Assembly: GCF_002797495.1 (NCBI RefSeq)
Contig: NZ_PGEZ01000001.1
Span: 1,178,001-1,242,000 of the forward strand
DNA from: Mumia flava
GTDB taxonomy: Bacteria > Actinomycetota > Actinomycetes > Propionibacteriales > Nocardioidaceae
DNA: 64,000 nt
Direction of reading: 5' to 3'
The stretch's first letter is position 1; each line of letters begins with the position of its first letter. The position numbers and the translations under genes are program-made. Shown here piece after piece: positions 15,605 to 24,004 of this stretch. The notes under the pieces were generated by a model. That model worked only from the letters and a program-made list of their open reading frames with translations. It ran no database searches and was not told where the DNA came from.

Positions 15605-16246
15605 GTGCCGACCTCACCTGCTCTCCTCGACTCGCTGCGCCGCCAGGTCCGCATTCACCGACGCACCCTCGCGGCGATCCTGGCGGCCGCCGCCGTGCTG
15701 CTCGCGATCGACGCCGCGCGGGCCGGCCCCGAGCCTTCGCGTGCCGTCGTCGCCGCCGCCGACGACCTGCCGTCGGGTCGCGTGCTGACCGGTGCGGACC
15801 TGGAGCGGATCGACCTGCCGGTCTCCGCGGCCCCCGAGGGCGCGGTGAGTGACCCGGACGCGCTGATCGGCCGGGTCGTCGCGGCCCCGCGACGTGCCGG
15901 GTCGGTGCTGACCGACCTCGATCTCCAGGGCCCCGGTCTGCTGGACGGATACCCCGAGGCGACGTCGTTGGTGACGATCGAGCCCACCGACGCGTCCGCC
16001 CTCCCGGCCCTGCGCGTCGGCGACGTGGTCGACGTCGTCGGCACCGACCCACGCGGCCTCGTACGACCGCGCGTGCTGGCACGCCGGATCACCGTCGCGG
16101 CGGTCCCGGACCCGACCGCGAGCGAGGGCCCGACCGGGGCTCCTGCGACGAGCGGCGGGCTGGTCGTCGCGGTCGACCGCTCGGACGCGGCGATGCTGGC
16201 CGGGGCGTCGACACGGTGGCACGTCGCCGTCGCGGTGGTGCGCTGA
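15605..16246 (+). CDS. SAF-domain protein (CpaB/RcpC-like)
   Basis: 213 aa from GTG 15605, the first start codon in the open frame. One membrane helix (AAILAAAAVLLAIDAA) near residues 18-35 is followed by an SAF domain: VVAAADDLPSGRVLTGADL, VVAAPRRAGSVLTDLDLQG. A C-terminal RcpC-like segment follows (DVVDVVGTDPRG, VVAVDRSDAAML). CpaB/RcpC proteins work in Flp pilus assembly, but no pilus genes are nearby, so a general envelope role is equally likely. A palindrome follows the stop. Confidence 0.82.
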   Translation: MPTSPALLDSLRRQVRIHRRTLAAILAAAAVLLAIDAARAGPEPSRAVVAAADDLPSGRVLTGADLERIDLPVSAAPEGAVSDPDALIGRVVAAPRRAGSVLTDLDLQGPGLLDGYPEATSLVTIEPTDASALPALRVGDVVDVVGTDPRGLVRPRVLARRITVAAVPDPTASEGPTGAPATSGGLVVAVDRSDAAMLAGASTRWHVAVAVVR

Positions 16247-16249
16247 GCC

Positions 16250-16269
16250 GCGCGCTCCGGGGAGCGCGC
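16250..16269. terminator. Palindromic hairpin between SAF gene and mscL
   Basis: GCGCGCTCC (16250-16258) and GGAGCGCGC (16261-16269) form a perfect palindrome with two central bases, four bases after the SAF stop. No T-tract follows. It probably limits read-through into mscL. Confidence 0.55.
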
Positions 16270-16296
16270 ACCGCCGAACGGTGATGGGATGACCCC

Positions 16297-16689
16297 ATGT
16301 TCAAGGGCTTCAAAGAGTTCCTCATGCGCGGCAACATCGTCGATCTCGCGGTCGCGGTGGTCATGGGCACCGCCGTCACGCAGCTGGTCACGTCGTTCAC
16401 CGCGAACTTCATCGACCCGCTGCTCGCGTCCTTCGGAGGCGCTGACTCGCCGGGGTGGGGTTTCTTCATCGACGGCGACAACGCCGAGACGTTCATCGAC
16501 ATCGGGGCCTTCATCGGGGCGCTGATCAACTTCGTGATCATCGCGGCGGTGGTGTACTTCCTGATCGTGATGCCGATGAACAAGCTGCGCGAGCGGTTCG
16601 CCAAGCCGACCGACGAGGCGCCGCCGCCGGAGGACATCGCGTTGCTGCGCGACATCCGCGACGAGCTCCGCGCACGCCGGGACGGCTGA
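16297..16689 (+). CDS. mscL: Large-conductance mechanosensitive channel MscL
   Basis: 130 aa, normal family length. The start MFKGFKEFLMRGNIVDLAVA is the amphipathic N-terminal helix leading into TM1 with the gate region VAVVMGTAV. The periplasmic loop spans residues about 45-68, TM2 is ALINFVIIAAVVYFLIV, and the charged C-terminal helix ends LRDIRDELRARRDG. It opens under membrane tension to release solutes at hypo-osmotic shock. The last codons form the first unit of a tandem repeat that runs past the stop. Confidence 0.97.
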   Translation: MFKGFKEFLMRGNIVDLAVAVVMGTAVTQLVTSFTANFIDPLLASFGGADSPGWGFFIDGDNAETFIDIGAFIGALINFVIIAAVVYFLIVMPMNKLRERFAKPTDEAPPPEDIALLRDIRDELRARRDG

Positions 16690-16734
16690 TCCAACCGGGC
16701 CGGGACGGCTGTTCCACCCCCGCCGGGACGGCTG
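16676..16734. repeat. 23-bp tandem repeats spanning the mscL stop
   Basis: GCCGGGACGGCTG occurs at 16676, 16699 and 16722, each 23 bases apart. The first copy encodes the mscL C-terminus and part of its stop; the others lie in the intergenic gap. Confidence 0.7.
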
Positions 16735-16757
16735 ACCACCCCGCCGTACGGCGTGGG

Positions 16758-16931
16758 TCAGGAGCCGTGGTGCGGTGGTACGTCGCGCCGCAGGTCGTCG
16801 TCGCGGTCGCCGCCGCGCTCGGACCAGCCCTCGCCCGACTCGTCACGTGTCGTCGTCGGGACGACGTCGCCCAGGATCGCGGCGGCTCGACGGCGGCGGT
16901 CGCGCTCGCGGTCCCGCTCGTCAGCCGGCAT
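16758..16931 (-). CDS. Small conserved-type hypothetical protein (57 aa)
   Basis: ATG 16931 to TGA 16758. The N-terminus is highly charged (DERDRERDRRRR), followed by AAAILGDVVPTTTRDESGE, a central GWSERGG and a C-terminal DVPPHHGS. Small actinobacterial proteins with a GDVLPxxTxDE block and a PPHH ending are known to the annotator as uncharacterised, so this is probably real. It overlaps the end of the epimerase gene by 11 bases and is likely its translationally coupled partner. No function can be assigned. Confidence 0.68.
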   Translation of the reverse strand: MPADERDRERDRRRRAAAILGDVVPTTTRDESGEGWSERGGDRDDDLRRDVPPHHGS

Positions 16932-17850
16932 CGGCGATCACCATCGGCGTCAACCAGCCGGCGTCGAACCGCGGGTGCGCCGGCTCCCACCCGGCGAGAC
17001 GGCGGAAGCGCGTCGAGCTGACCCGCTGGGAGCGGGTGAGCCACTCCAGCCGGTCACCGCCGAGCCGCAGCACGAGCCGTCGGTAGAAGCCCGCCTCCTC
17101 CTGGCCGACCGCCTCGGCGAACGCGGCGACGAGGTCGGCGCGCCGGACGGGCTCGGCGCCGACGTTGTACGTCCCTGCGGGCGCCCCGAGCGCCGCGAGG
17201 ACGGCGGTGCCGATGTCGTCCGGGTGCACGACGTGGGTCCAGGAGCGCGGCTTGCCCAGCCCGACCGCGTGCCCGGAGCGCACCCGCGCGAGCCGCCAAC
17301 GGGTGACGGCGTCGTCTCCGACGATCGTGCCGAACCGCAGCACGACCGCGGTCCGGTGGTCGTCCGCGACGTTACGGGTGTCGGCGAACTGCTCGGCGTG
17401 GGCCTCCGCGAGCACGACGGGCTCCGAGGCGCACGAGACCGCGATCGGGCTGTCCTCGTCGATCCACCGGTCAGCCTGGTCGGCGTAGACGAACGAGACG
17501 CTCTCCTGGATCAACCGCTCGACACCCGCCTCGCGGGCCGCGGACGCGACGGCGCGCGAACCTTCCGCGTGGATCCGGTCGTTGGACTTCCACGCGCCGG
17601 GACGCATCGTGCTGTTGCCGACCGGCATGTGGGTGGCGAGGTTCGCGACGGCGTCGCAGCCGGCCATCGCGTGCACCAGACCGTCGCGGTCGAACAGGCT
17701 CGCCCGGACGCCGACGATCCCCTGCTCGGCGAGCGCGCGCTCGCTCTCGGCGCTGCGAGCGAGAGCGACGACGTCGTGGCCCGCGTCGTGCAGCGCGCTG
17801 CTCACGGAGCGACCCATCACGCCGGTCGCCCCCGTCACGAAGACCTTCAC
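16921..17850 (-). CDS. NAD(P)-dependent epimerase/dehydratase-like protein (extended SDR)
   Basis: 309 aa. The Rossmann start MKVFVTGATGVMGRSV has the GxxGxxG dinucleotide loop. ANLATHMPVGN follows, then a region corresponding to the SDR active site (SVSFVYADQADRW) where the usual YxxxK is not obvious. HVVHPDDIGTAVLAAL and TYNVGAEPV are typical of the NAD-dependent epimerase family. The missing clear YxxxK suggests an atypical or NmrA-like member. The upstream gap 17851-17961 holds a 7-bp hairpin (GGCACGG/CCGTGCC, 17877-17895) but no gene. Confidence 0.82.
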   Translation of the reverse strand: MKVFVTGATGVMGRSVSSALHDAGHDVVALARSAESERALAEQGIVGVRASLFDRDGLVHAMAGCDAVANLATHMPVGNSTMRPGAWKSNDRIHAEGSRAVASAAREAGVERLIQESVSFVYADQADRWIDEDSPIAVSCASEPVVLAEAHAEQFADTRNVADDHRTAVVLRFGTIVGDDAVTRWRLARVRSGHAVGLGKPRSWTHVVHPDDIGTAVLAALGAPAGTYNVGAEPVRRADLVAAFAEAVGQEEAGFYRRLVLRLGGDRLEWLTRSQRVSSTRFRRLAGWEPAHPRFDAGWLTPMVIADAG

Positions 17851-17961
17851 GATCTGCGAGCTCCGGTGCTCTCTCGGGCACGGACCGGCCGTGCCGTAAT
17901 CGGGGGGTGGATATCACAAAAGGGTAACGGACCTCCGCCCAAAGTCCAGCCGGGCCGTCGG

Positions 17962-18996
17962 TCAGGCCTCGCTCGAGCCGGCCCAGATGTTCAGCTCGCC
18001 CTCGACCGCGTGCTCGTCGATCGCTCGCAGCTCCTCGTCGGTCAGGTCGAGATTCTGCACGGACGCGAGGCTGTCCTCGAGCTGGCGGACGCTCGACGCG
18101 CCGATCAGCGCCGACGTCACCCGGGGGTCGCGGAGCACCCACGTGATCGCGAGCTGCGCCAGCGTCTGGCCGCGCGCCGAGGCGATGTCGTTCAGCGCCC
18201 GGACGTGCGCGAGGTTGCGCTCGATCATCGCCGGGTCCAGCGACTTGTCCTGCGCTGCTCGCGATCCTTCCGGGATCCCGTCGAGGTACTTGCTGGTGAG
18301 CACGCCCTGCGCAAGAGGGGAGAACGCGATGCACCCGACGCCGTCGTCCTCGAGGGCATCGAGCAGCCCGTCCTCGACCCAGCGGTTCAGCATGGAGTAC
18401 GACGGCTGGTGGATCAGCAAGGGTGTGCCGAGGTCCCGCAGGATCCGGACGGCCTCGCGGGTGCGCTCCGGCCCGTACGAGCTGATCCCGACGTAGCGTG
18501 CCTTGCCCGCACGCACGGCCGCGTCGAGCGCGCCCATCGTCTCCTCGAGAGGCGTGTGGGGATCGAAGCGGTGGCTGTAGAAGATGTCGACGTGGTCCAG
18601 CCCCATCCGCTGCAGCGACTCGTCGAGGCTGGCCAGCAGATACTTGCGCGAGCCGAGGAACCCGTACGGCCCCGGCCACATGTCCCAGCCGGCCTTGGTC
18701 GAGATCACCAGCTCGTGCCGGTAGCGCGCGAAGTCCTCGGCCAGGATCCGGCCCACGTTCTTCTCCGCCGACCCGTACGGCGGGCCGTAGTTGTTGGCCA
18801 GGTCGAAGTGCGTCACGCCGAGGTCGAACGCGCGGCGCAGGATCGCCCTCTGGGTCGCGAGCGGCGTGTCGTCGCCGAAGTTGTGCCACAGGCCGAGCGA
18901 GATCGCCGGCAGCTGGAGACCGGAGCGACCGCACCGGCGGAAGGCGGCGTCGTCGTAGCGGTCGGAGGCGGGGTCGTACTGGTCGAGAACGTCCAT
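17962..18996 (-). CDS. Aldo/keto reductase, YghZ/AKR14 type
   Basis: 344 aa. Typical of L-glyceraldehyde-3-phosphate reductase-like AKRs: LGLWHNFGD, THFDLANNYGPPYGSAE with the catalytic Asp and Tyr, VISTKAGWDMWPGPYG with Lys, DIFYSHRFD with His, and the cofactor part TSALIGASSVRQLED. YghZ reduces glyceraldehyde-3-phosphate enantiomers and methylglyoxal. TAGGGT six bases before the ATG suggests a leaderless start and an independent promoter. Confidence 0.92.
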   Translation of the reverse strand: MDVLDQYDPASDRYDDAAFRRCGRSGLQLPAISLGLWHNFGDDTPLATQRAILRRAFDLGVTHFDLANNYGPPYGSAEKNVGRILAEDFARYRHELVISTKAGWDMWPGPYGFLGSRKYLLASLDESLQRMGLDHVDIFYSHRFDPHTPLEETMGALDAAVRAGKARYVGISSYGPERTREAVRILRDLGTPLLIHQPSYSMLNRWVEDGLLDALEDDGVGCIAFSPLAQGVLTSKYLDGIPEGSRAAQDKSLDPAMIERNLAHVRALNDIASARGQTLAQLAITWVLRDPRVTSALIGASSVRQLEDSLASVQNLDLTDEELRAIDEHAVEGELNIWAGSSEA

Positions 18997-19005
18997 CCGG
19001 GAACC

Positions 19006-19380
19006 CTATCCCCGCGACCCGGGCTCCACCGTCCGCGCGAGCGCCGGCGGCGCCTGGACGAGGTAGGAGTCGACGAGGGCCTCGGCGACCTCGTCCCAGA
19101 CGGCGTCGTCGTCGAGCATCATCCCCACGACGTCGCGTCCCCAGTCGGCCTTGAAGTACGGAGGGCCGAGCCGCTCGAAGGCCATGACCTCGTCGGCGGG
19201 CGCGCGGAAGGTGATGCGGAACAGCCCGTCCTCGCCCCCGAACACGTGCGCGACGGTGGCCGTCCGCACCCGCCAGCGGTATCCCACCCACGCGTCCTCG
19301 CCGCGGCACTCGGGCAGGGGCTCGAGCACCGCGGCGAGGCGCCGTACCCACGCCTGCGGCACCTCCGGTCGCTCACCCAC
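19006..19380 (-). CDS. MmcQ/YjbR family protein
   Basis: 124 aa from GTG 19380, with CAGACT six bases upstream; GTG 19395 is an alternative. The family pattern is present: an N-terminal helix ending LEPLPECRGEDAWVGYRW, FRITFRAPADEV, LGPPYFKADWGRD and WDEVAEALVDSYLVQAPP. The fold binds DNA in one studied member; most are uncharacterised. It lies just upstream of the YghZ-type reductase on the same strand, but both appear to have their own promoters. Confidence 0.85.
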   Translation of the reverse strand: MGERPEVPQAWVRRLAAVLEPLPECRGEDAWVGYRWRVRTATVAHVFGGEDGLFRITFRAPADEVMAFERLGPPYFKADWGRDVVGMMLDDDAVWDEVAEALVDSYLVQAPPALARTVEPGSRG

Positions 19381-19444
19381 CCCGTCAGTCTGCACGGTGG
19401 CCCTGACAGCGCGGAACGGGTCCCGATCGGGCTCGTGCCCCGCC

Positions 19445-19503
19445 CGCCTCGACCAACGGGAGTCTCCCCGTTGGTCGAGGCGCGAGCGAAGCGAGCGATC
19501 GAG
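19445..19503. repeat. Hairpin built from the GGTCGAGGC repeat
   Basis: CGCCTCGACCAACGGG (19445-19460) pairs perfectly over 16 bases with 19467-19482 around AGTCTC. It is followed by the repeat tail GCGAGCGATCGAGACCCC. It sits just downstream of the HAD gene on the minus strand and could end its transcript. Confidence 0.75.
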
Positions 19504-19511
19504 ACCCCGCC

Positions 19512-20312
19512 TCAGTCGTCCTCCGGCGGCTCGACCACCTCGTCGATCAGGTCCGCGACGGAGTCGACCACCCGCGTCGGCCGGTACGGGAAGCGCTCGA
19601 CCTCGCTGCTGCGGGTGGAGCCGGTGAGCACGAGCACCGTACGCAGACCTGCCTCCATCCCCGAGACGACGTCGGTGTCCATCCGGTCGCCGATCATCAC
19701 GGTCGTCTCCGAGTGCGCGTCGATGCGGTTGAGCGCGTTGCGCATCATCAGGGGGTTCGGCTTGCCCACGAAGTACGGCGCGACGCCGGTCGCCCGCGTG
19801 ATCAGCGCCGCGACCGAGCCCGTCGCCGGCAGCGATCCGTTCGGCGACGGACCGGTCGGGTCGGGGTTGGTCGCGATGAACCGCGCGCCCGCCTCGATCA
19901 GCTGGATGCCCGTCGTGATCGCCTCGAACGAATAGGTCCGGGTCTCCCCCAGCACGACGTACTCGGGATCGCGGTTGGTGAGCACGTAGCCGATCTGGTG
20001 CAGCGCCGTGGTGAGCCCGGCTTCCCCGATCACGTACGCGCTGCCGCCCGGCCGCTGGTCGGACAGGAACTGCGCGGTCGCGAGCGCCGAGGTCCAGATC
20101 GACTCCTCCGGCACCTCCAGCCCGCTCTGCGCGAGCCGGGCACGCAGGTCGCGCGGCGTGAAGATCGAGTTGTTGGTCAGGACCAGGAACGAGCACCCCG
20201 ACGTCTTCAGCCGCTCGAGGAACTCCGCGGCGCCCGGGACCGCTCGCTCCTCGGTCACCAGCACCCCGTCCATGTCCGTCAGCCACGTGCGTACCGGTGC
20301 TCGCTCGTCCAT
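19512..20312 (-). CDS. HAD-IIA family phosphatase (NagD-like)
   Basis: 266 aa from ATG 20312. HAD motif I is TWLTDMDGVL (DxD), motif II is FLVLTNNS, and the Lys/motif III-IV segment is YFVGKPNPLMMRNAL with MIGDRMDTDV. The large C2 cap lies between. Such enzymes dephosphorylate nucleotides and sugar phosphates. GATACT six bases before the ATG indicates a leaderless start. It diverges from the luciferase-like gene, with starts 50 bases apart. Confidence 0.92.
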   Translation of the reverse strand: MDERAPVRTWLTDMDGVLVTEERAVPGAAEFLERLKTSGCSFLVLTNNSIFTPRDLRARLAQSGLEVPEESIWTSALATAQFLSDQRPGGSAYVIGEAGLTTALHQIGYVLTNRDPEYVVLGETRTYSFEAITTGIQLIEAGARFIATNPDPTGPSPNGSLPATGSVAALITRATGVAPYFVGKPNPLMMRNALNRIDAHSETTVMIGDRMDTDVVSGMEAGLRTVLVLTGSTRSSEVERFPYRPTRVVDSVADLIDEVVEPPEDD

Positions 20313-20361
20313 GCCGCGAGTATCGCCGCTGCCGTGCCGCGCGGCGACTACAGTGCGGGAC

Positions 20362-21399
20362 GTGGAGGATGCGATCGAGCTCGGCCTGGACACCTTCGGC
20401 GACGTCGCCGCCGACGACGACGGGCGGCTCCTCCCGGCCGCGCAGGTGCTGCGGCACGTGGTCGAGCAGGGCGAGCTCGCCGATCAGGTCGGCCTGGCGT
20501 TCCTCGGGCTCGGGGAGCACCACCGCGACGACTTCGCGATCAGCGCGCCCGAGGTGGTGCTGGCAGCGATCGCGGCGCGCACCACGCACCTCCACCTCGG
20601 CTCCGCGGTCACCGTGCTGAGCTCCGACGACCCGATCCGCGTTTACGAGCGGTTCTCGACCCTGGACGCGATCTCCGAGGGACGGGCCGAGGTCATCCTC
20701 GGACGCGGCTCGTTCGTCGAGTCGTTCGCGCTGTTCGGCTACGACCTCGACGACTACGAGGTGCTGTTCACCGAGAAGCTCGACCTGTTCGCCGCGCTGC
20801 TCGACGGCGGCGCGGTCTCGTGGTCCGGCTCCATCCGCCCGCCGCTCGACGGCGTCGTGATGCATCCCGAGCTCGCGGCGGGCCGGCGGCTGCGCACCTG
20901 GATCGGCGTCGGCGGCACGCCGGCGTCGGTCGCGCGCGCCGCCGCGTACCGGATGCCGATGATGCTCGCGATCATCGGCGGCTCACCCGCGGACTTCGTC
21001 CCGTACGCCCGGGCGTACCGCCAGGCGCTCGAGCAGTCGGGCGCTGCGGAGCTGCCGGTGGGGATGCACTCGCCCGGGCACGTCGCCGAGACCGACGAGC
21101 AGGCCCGCGAGGAGCTGTACCCGCACTGGCACGCGCAGCGCACCCGGATCGGGCAGGAGCGCGGGTGGCCGCCACCGTCGCGGATCGAGTTCGACCGCGC
21201 GGCAGGACCGCACGGCGCTCTGTACGTGGGGGCGCCGGAGACCGTGGCCGCGAAGATCGCCGCGAACGCGACCGCGATCGGCGTGAGCCGGTTCGACCTG
21301 AAGTACGCCAACGGCGCGATGACGCACAGCCGGTTGATGCGCTCCATCGAGCTGTACGGGACGCGCGTCGCCCCGCTGGTGCGCGACATGATGCACTGA
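20362..21399 (+). CDS. LLM-class flavin-dependent oxidoreductase
   Basis: 345 aa from GTG 20362. Bacterial luciferase-like TIM barrel: ELGLDTFGD, HHRDDFAISAPEVVLAA, LHLGSAVTVLSSDDPIRVYE, GRAEVILGRGSFVESF, TWIGVGGTPASVARAA and the C-terminal flavin region. Members use FMN or F420 to oxidise small molecules. TACAGT lies seven bases before the GTG, so the mRNA is probably leaderless. The next gene starts five bases after the stop and is co-transcribed. Confidence 0.92.
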   Translation: MEDAIELGLDTFGDVAADDDGRLLPAAQVLRHVVEQGELADQVGLAFLGLGEHHRDDFAISAPEVVLAAIAARTTHLHLGSAVTVLSSDDPIRVYERFSTLDAISEGRAEVILGRGSFVESFALFGYDLDDYEVLFTEKLDLFAALLDGGAVSWSGSIRPPLDGVVMHPELAAGRRLRTWIGVGGTPASVARAAAYRMPMMLAIIGGSPADFVPYARAYRQALEQSGAAELPVGMHSPGHVAETDEQAREELYPHWHAQRTRIGQERGWPPPSRIEFDRAAGPHGALYVGAPETVAAKIAANATAIGVSRFDLKYANGAMTHSRLMRSIELYGTRVAPLVRDMMH

Positions 21400-21404
21400 C
21401 ACCC

Positions 21405-21917
21405 GTGAGCAGCGAGCAGCGCGGGTTCGAGATCCGCCAGGCGACCGACGCGGACTGGCCGGCGATCTGGCCGATCGTCGACGCCGTCGTACGGGCAGGC
21501 GAGACCTACGCGTACCCGCCGGACCTCGACTCCGAGGGAGGGCGCGCGCTCTGGATGGAGCCGGCGCCGGGGGCGACGTTCGTCGCGGTCGACGACCGCG
21601 ACGGCGCCGTGCTCGGCACCGCGAAGTCCGGGCCGAACCGTCCCGGGCCGGGCGCCCACGTCGCGACCGCGAGCTTCATGGTCGCCGACGCCGCCCGCGG
21701 ACGCGGCGTCGGGCGCGCGCTCGGCGAGCACGTGGTGGGGTGGGCGACGGACGCGGGCTTCGCATCGATGCAGTTCAACGCCGTGGTGGAGACCAACACG
21801 GCAGCGGTCGCGCTGTGGCGCTCGCTCGGGTTCGACGTGATCGGCACGGTGCCCGAGGCGTTCGACCACCCGGAGCACGGGCTGGTCGGCCTGCACGTGA
21901 TGTTCCGGCGCCTCTGA
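21405..21917 (+). CDS. GNAT family N-acetyltransferase
   Basis: 170 aa from GTG 21405. The GNAT core shows FEIRQATDADWPAIWPI, ATASFMVADAARGRGVGRAL (acetyl-CoA loop ARGRGVG), QFNAVVETNTAAVALWRSLGF and IGTVPEAFDHPEHGLVG. The pattern fits the YncA/phosphinothricin-acetyltransferase-like group. It follows the luciferase-like gene by five bases, suggesting an operon. The substrate is unknown. Confidence 0.9.
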   Translation: MSSEQRGFEIRQATDADWPAIWPIVDAVVRAGETYAYPPDLDSEGGRALWMEPAPGATFVAVDDRDGAVLGTAKSGPNRPGPGAHVATASFMVADAARGRGVGRALGEHVVGWATDAGFASMQFNAVVETNTAAVALWRSLGFDVIGTVPEAFDHPEHGLVGLHVMFRRL

Positions 21918-21999
21918 CCCCGGTCGAGGCGCCCTTCCGCCGGTCGAGGCGCCCTTCCGCCGGTCGAGCCGCCCTTCCGCCGGTCGAGCCTGTCGAGAC
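21918..21999. repeat. Four tandem GGTCGAGSC repeat units
   Basis: Four copies of CCGGTCGAG(G/C)CGCCCTT lie head to tail right after the acetyltransferase stop and end in CCTGTCGAGACC. They belong to the same family as the arrays near 9.4, 9.8, 19.4 and 49.9 kb. Confidence 0.8.
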
Positions 22000-22025
22000 C
22001 CCGCCGGCCCGTGCCATCCTGGAGC

Positions 22026-22673
22026 GTGGCCACCGTCGAGGAACCGTCCGCCGGCTCCCACCGCGTCGCAGCGTGGACCGTCACAGCGGTCAGCGCGCTC
22101 GTCCTGGCCTTCCTGGCCGGCTTCCAGGTGATGCGCGAGTCCCCCCGCGACCTGACGATCTTCACCGGCGCGACCCTGCTCGTGGTCGTCGGCGCGGTGC
22201 TGCGCCGGCCTCGCGTCGCCGTCCCGCGACGGCTGCTCCGGCTCGCGGCGAGACGGTCCCCGCTCGCCGTCGGGATCGCGGTCGGGCTGGTCGTGGTGGC
22301 GGTGCTCGTCCTGGTGCTCGCCCCGCGCGAGAGCCTGGCGATCGAGCTGGTCGCCGGCGCGATCGGGCTCGTCGTCCTGCTGGTGGCGTGGGGCGCTCGG
22401 GACGACCTGCCGGGCGCCCTGGACGCCCGAGCGCCCGGGCGCGTCCGCCCGTACCGCCGGGCGGCGACCGCCTGGGTCGTGCTGGTCGCGGCGTTCGGGG
22501 CGTGGCAGCTCGTCGCGTACGAGCCGGGTCCGACCGTGAGCGACATCCTCGACCCGATGGCGGACGCACCGGTCGGTCGGGTCGTGTTCGTCGTCGTGTG
22601 GCTGCTCGGGCTCGGCGGGTTCGCCTGGCACGCGCTGCGCGGCGGCGGGTCGGCGGGACGGTGGCCGCGGTGA
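22026..22673 (+). CDS. Hypothetical multi-pass membrane protein
   Basis: 215 aa from GTG 22026, with CATCCT five bases upstream. About six hydrophobic segments are visible: WTVTAVSALVLAFLAGF, IFTGATLLVVVGAVL, SPLAVGIAVGLVVVAVLVLV, IELVAGAIGLVVLLVAW, AATAWVVLVAAFGAW and VVFVVVWLLGLGGFAW. No family is recognised. The next gene, another small membrane protein, overlaps by four bases and probably works with it. Confidence 0.75.
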   Translation: MATVEEPSAGSHRVAAWTVTAVSALVLAFLAGFQVMRESPRDLTIFTGATLLVVVGAVLRRPRVAVPRRLLRLAARRSPLAVGIAVGLVVVAVLVLVLAPRESLAIELVAGAIGLVVLLVAWGARDDLPGALDARAPGRVRPYRRAATAWVVLVAAFGAWQLVAYEPGPTVSDILDPMADAPVGRVVFVVVWLLGLGGFAWHALRGGGSAGRWPR

Positions 22674-22879
22674 GCCCCGCAGCCATCGTCGCCGGCTACC
22701 TCGCCGTGCTCGCCGCCGGCGTGGTCCTGACCGTCGCCGGTCGCACCCGCCCCGACGCGGTGGCTCCGCTCGGGGAGGTCCTCGACGTGGGGATGGCGAG
22801 CCGCGGCCTGCGCTTCGTCGTCCTGACCTACTGGTGGTGGCTCGGCTGGCACGTGCTCGCGGGACCGACGATCATCTAG
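22670..22879 (+). CDS. Small two-helix membrane protein (DUF6186-like)
   Basis: 69 aa from GTG 22670, overlapping the previous stop as GTGA. The first helix is IVAGYLAVLAAGVVLTVAG. A loop TRPDAVAPLGEVLDVGMASR follows, then a second helix with VVLTYWWWLGWHVL. The loop plus the W-rich second helix resemble the DUF6186 family of small actinobacterial membrane proteins. The assignment is from memory of the pattern. No function is known. Confidence 0.7.
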   Translation: MSPAAIVAGYLAVLAAGVVLTVAGRTRPDAVAPLGEVLDVGMASRGLRFVVLTYWWWLGWHVLAGPTII

Positions 22880-22935
22880 CGAGATCGGCGAGGAGCGACT
22901 CGACGTTCTCCCGGCCGCACCCCACGATGGGACCC

Positions 22936-23799
22936 ATGTCGATCTCCGATGCCACGCGGACCGATGCGCGCACGTTCTGGCACGCGTACGAGCCGGTGCA
23001 CGCCGTCTGCTACTTCCACCCACGCTTCGCCTCCGCGATGCACGAGGCCGGGTTGACCGGGTCCTGGAACGGGTACTTCGCCGGCCGTGCCGCGCCGCTG
23101 GGGCCGACACCGCCGGAGGTGGTGACCGCCCTGTTCCACAGCTTCGCCCCGGCGATGGTCGCCAAGGCCGTCCCGAAGGTCTGGGACCGGATCACGCCGG
23201 GCGAGGCGGTCCAGGCACGCCTCGCCGCGGCCGACGCGGTGCTCGCGGAGCACGCCGCCGCGGGTTCCCTCGACGACCTGCGGCGGGTCACGGACCGTCT
23301 GGAGCGTGCGATCGACTCGCTCGCGTTCGACGGCCGCGCGCTCGCAGCAGCCTGGCGATCGGTCCCGCGACCGGAGTCCGTCCTGTCCCGGCTGTGGCTC
23401 GCGACGGCCGTCCTGCGCGAGCACCGCGGCGACGGGCACGTCGTCGCCGCGACCGGACACGGGCTCACCGGCCTGGAGGCCGGGCTCACCCACGTCGGGA
23501 CGGGTCAGGTCTCCCGCGCGCTCCTCCAGCGCGCCCGCGGGTGGAGCGACGCGGAGTGGGAGACGGCCCAGGACGCGCTCGTCGACCGCGGCATCCTCAC
23601 GCGCGACGGGACGCTCACCCCCGACGGCGCGACGCTCCGCCACCAGGTCGAGGAGGCGACCGACCGGCTCGCGTCCACGAGCCTGCGCACCCTCGACGAG
23701 CCCGACTGGTGCGTCCGGACTCTGACCGGCCTCGCTCGTGCGCTCTTCGACGGCGGCGCGATCGGCGTCCCCAACCCGATCGGCCTGACCCGGCCGTGA
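22936..23799 (+). CDS. SCO6745-family protein
   Basis: 287 aa from ATG 22936, with CACGAT seven bases upstream. Starts with RTFWHAYEPVHAVCYFHP, then GYFAGRAAPLG, ALFHSFAPAMVAKAVPKVW and a C-terminal part with LTHVGTGQVSRALLQRARGW and DALVDRGIL. These match the uncharacterised SCO6745-type family, which has a MarR-like winged-helix pattern at its C-terminal end. It could bind a ligand or DNA; no role is established. It is convergent with tRNA-Arg. Confidence 0.82.
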   Translation: MSISDATRTDARTFWHAYEPVHAVCYFHPRFASAMHEAGLTGSWNGYFAGRAAPLGPTPPEVVTALFHSFAPAMVAKAVPKVWDRITPGEAVQARLAAADAVLAEHAAAGSLDDLRRVTDRLERAIDSLAFDGRALAAAWRSVPRPESVLSRLWLATAVLREHRGDGHVVAATGHGLTGLEAGLTHVGTGQVSRALLQRARGWSDAEWETAQDALVDRGILTRDGTLTPDGATLRHQVEEATDRLASTSLRTLDEPDWCVRTLTGLARALFDGGAIGVPNPIGLTRP

Positions 23800-23835
23800 C
23801 GGGCCGGTCGCTTCGGCGCCCCGGTCGAGCTTCGG

Positions 23836-23908
23836 CGCCCCCGGCAGGATTCGAACCTGCGACACCCGCTTTAGGAGAGCGGTGCTCTATCCCCTGAGCT
23901 ACGGGGGC
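23836..23908 (-). tRNA. tRNA-Arg (anticodon CCT)
   Basis: The 73-nt cloverleaf was read on the minus strand. Acceptor GCCCCCG pairs with CGGGGGC. The anticodon stem CCGCT/AGCGG has loop CTCCTAA, giving anticodon CCT for codon AGG. The T stem GCAGG/CCTGC has loop TTCGAAT. The discriminator is G and CCA is not encoded. Confidence 0.97.
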
Positions 23909-24004
23909 ACGGACCCGGTCGGGCCCACGCCCATTCTGACAGCACGACCCGGTGCGGCACCGGCGGGTCGCACGATCCGCAGCGGCTCGGCCGAGAAGTG
24001 CGGG

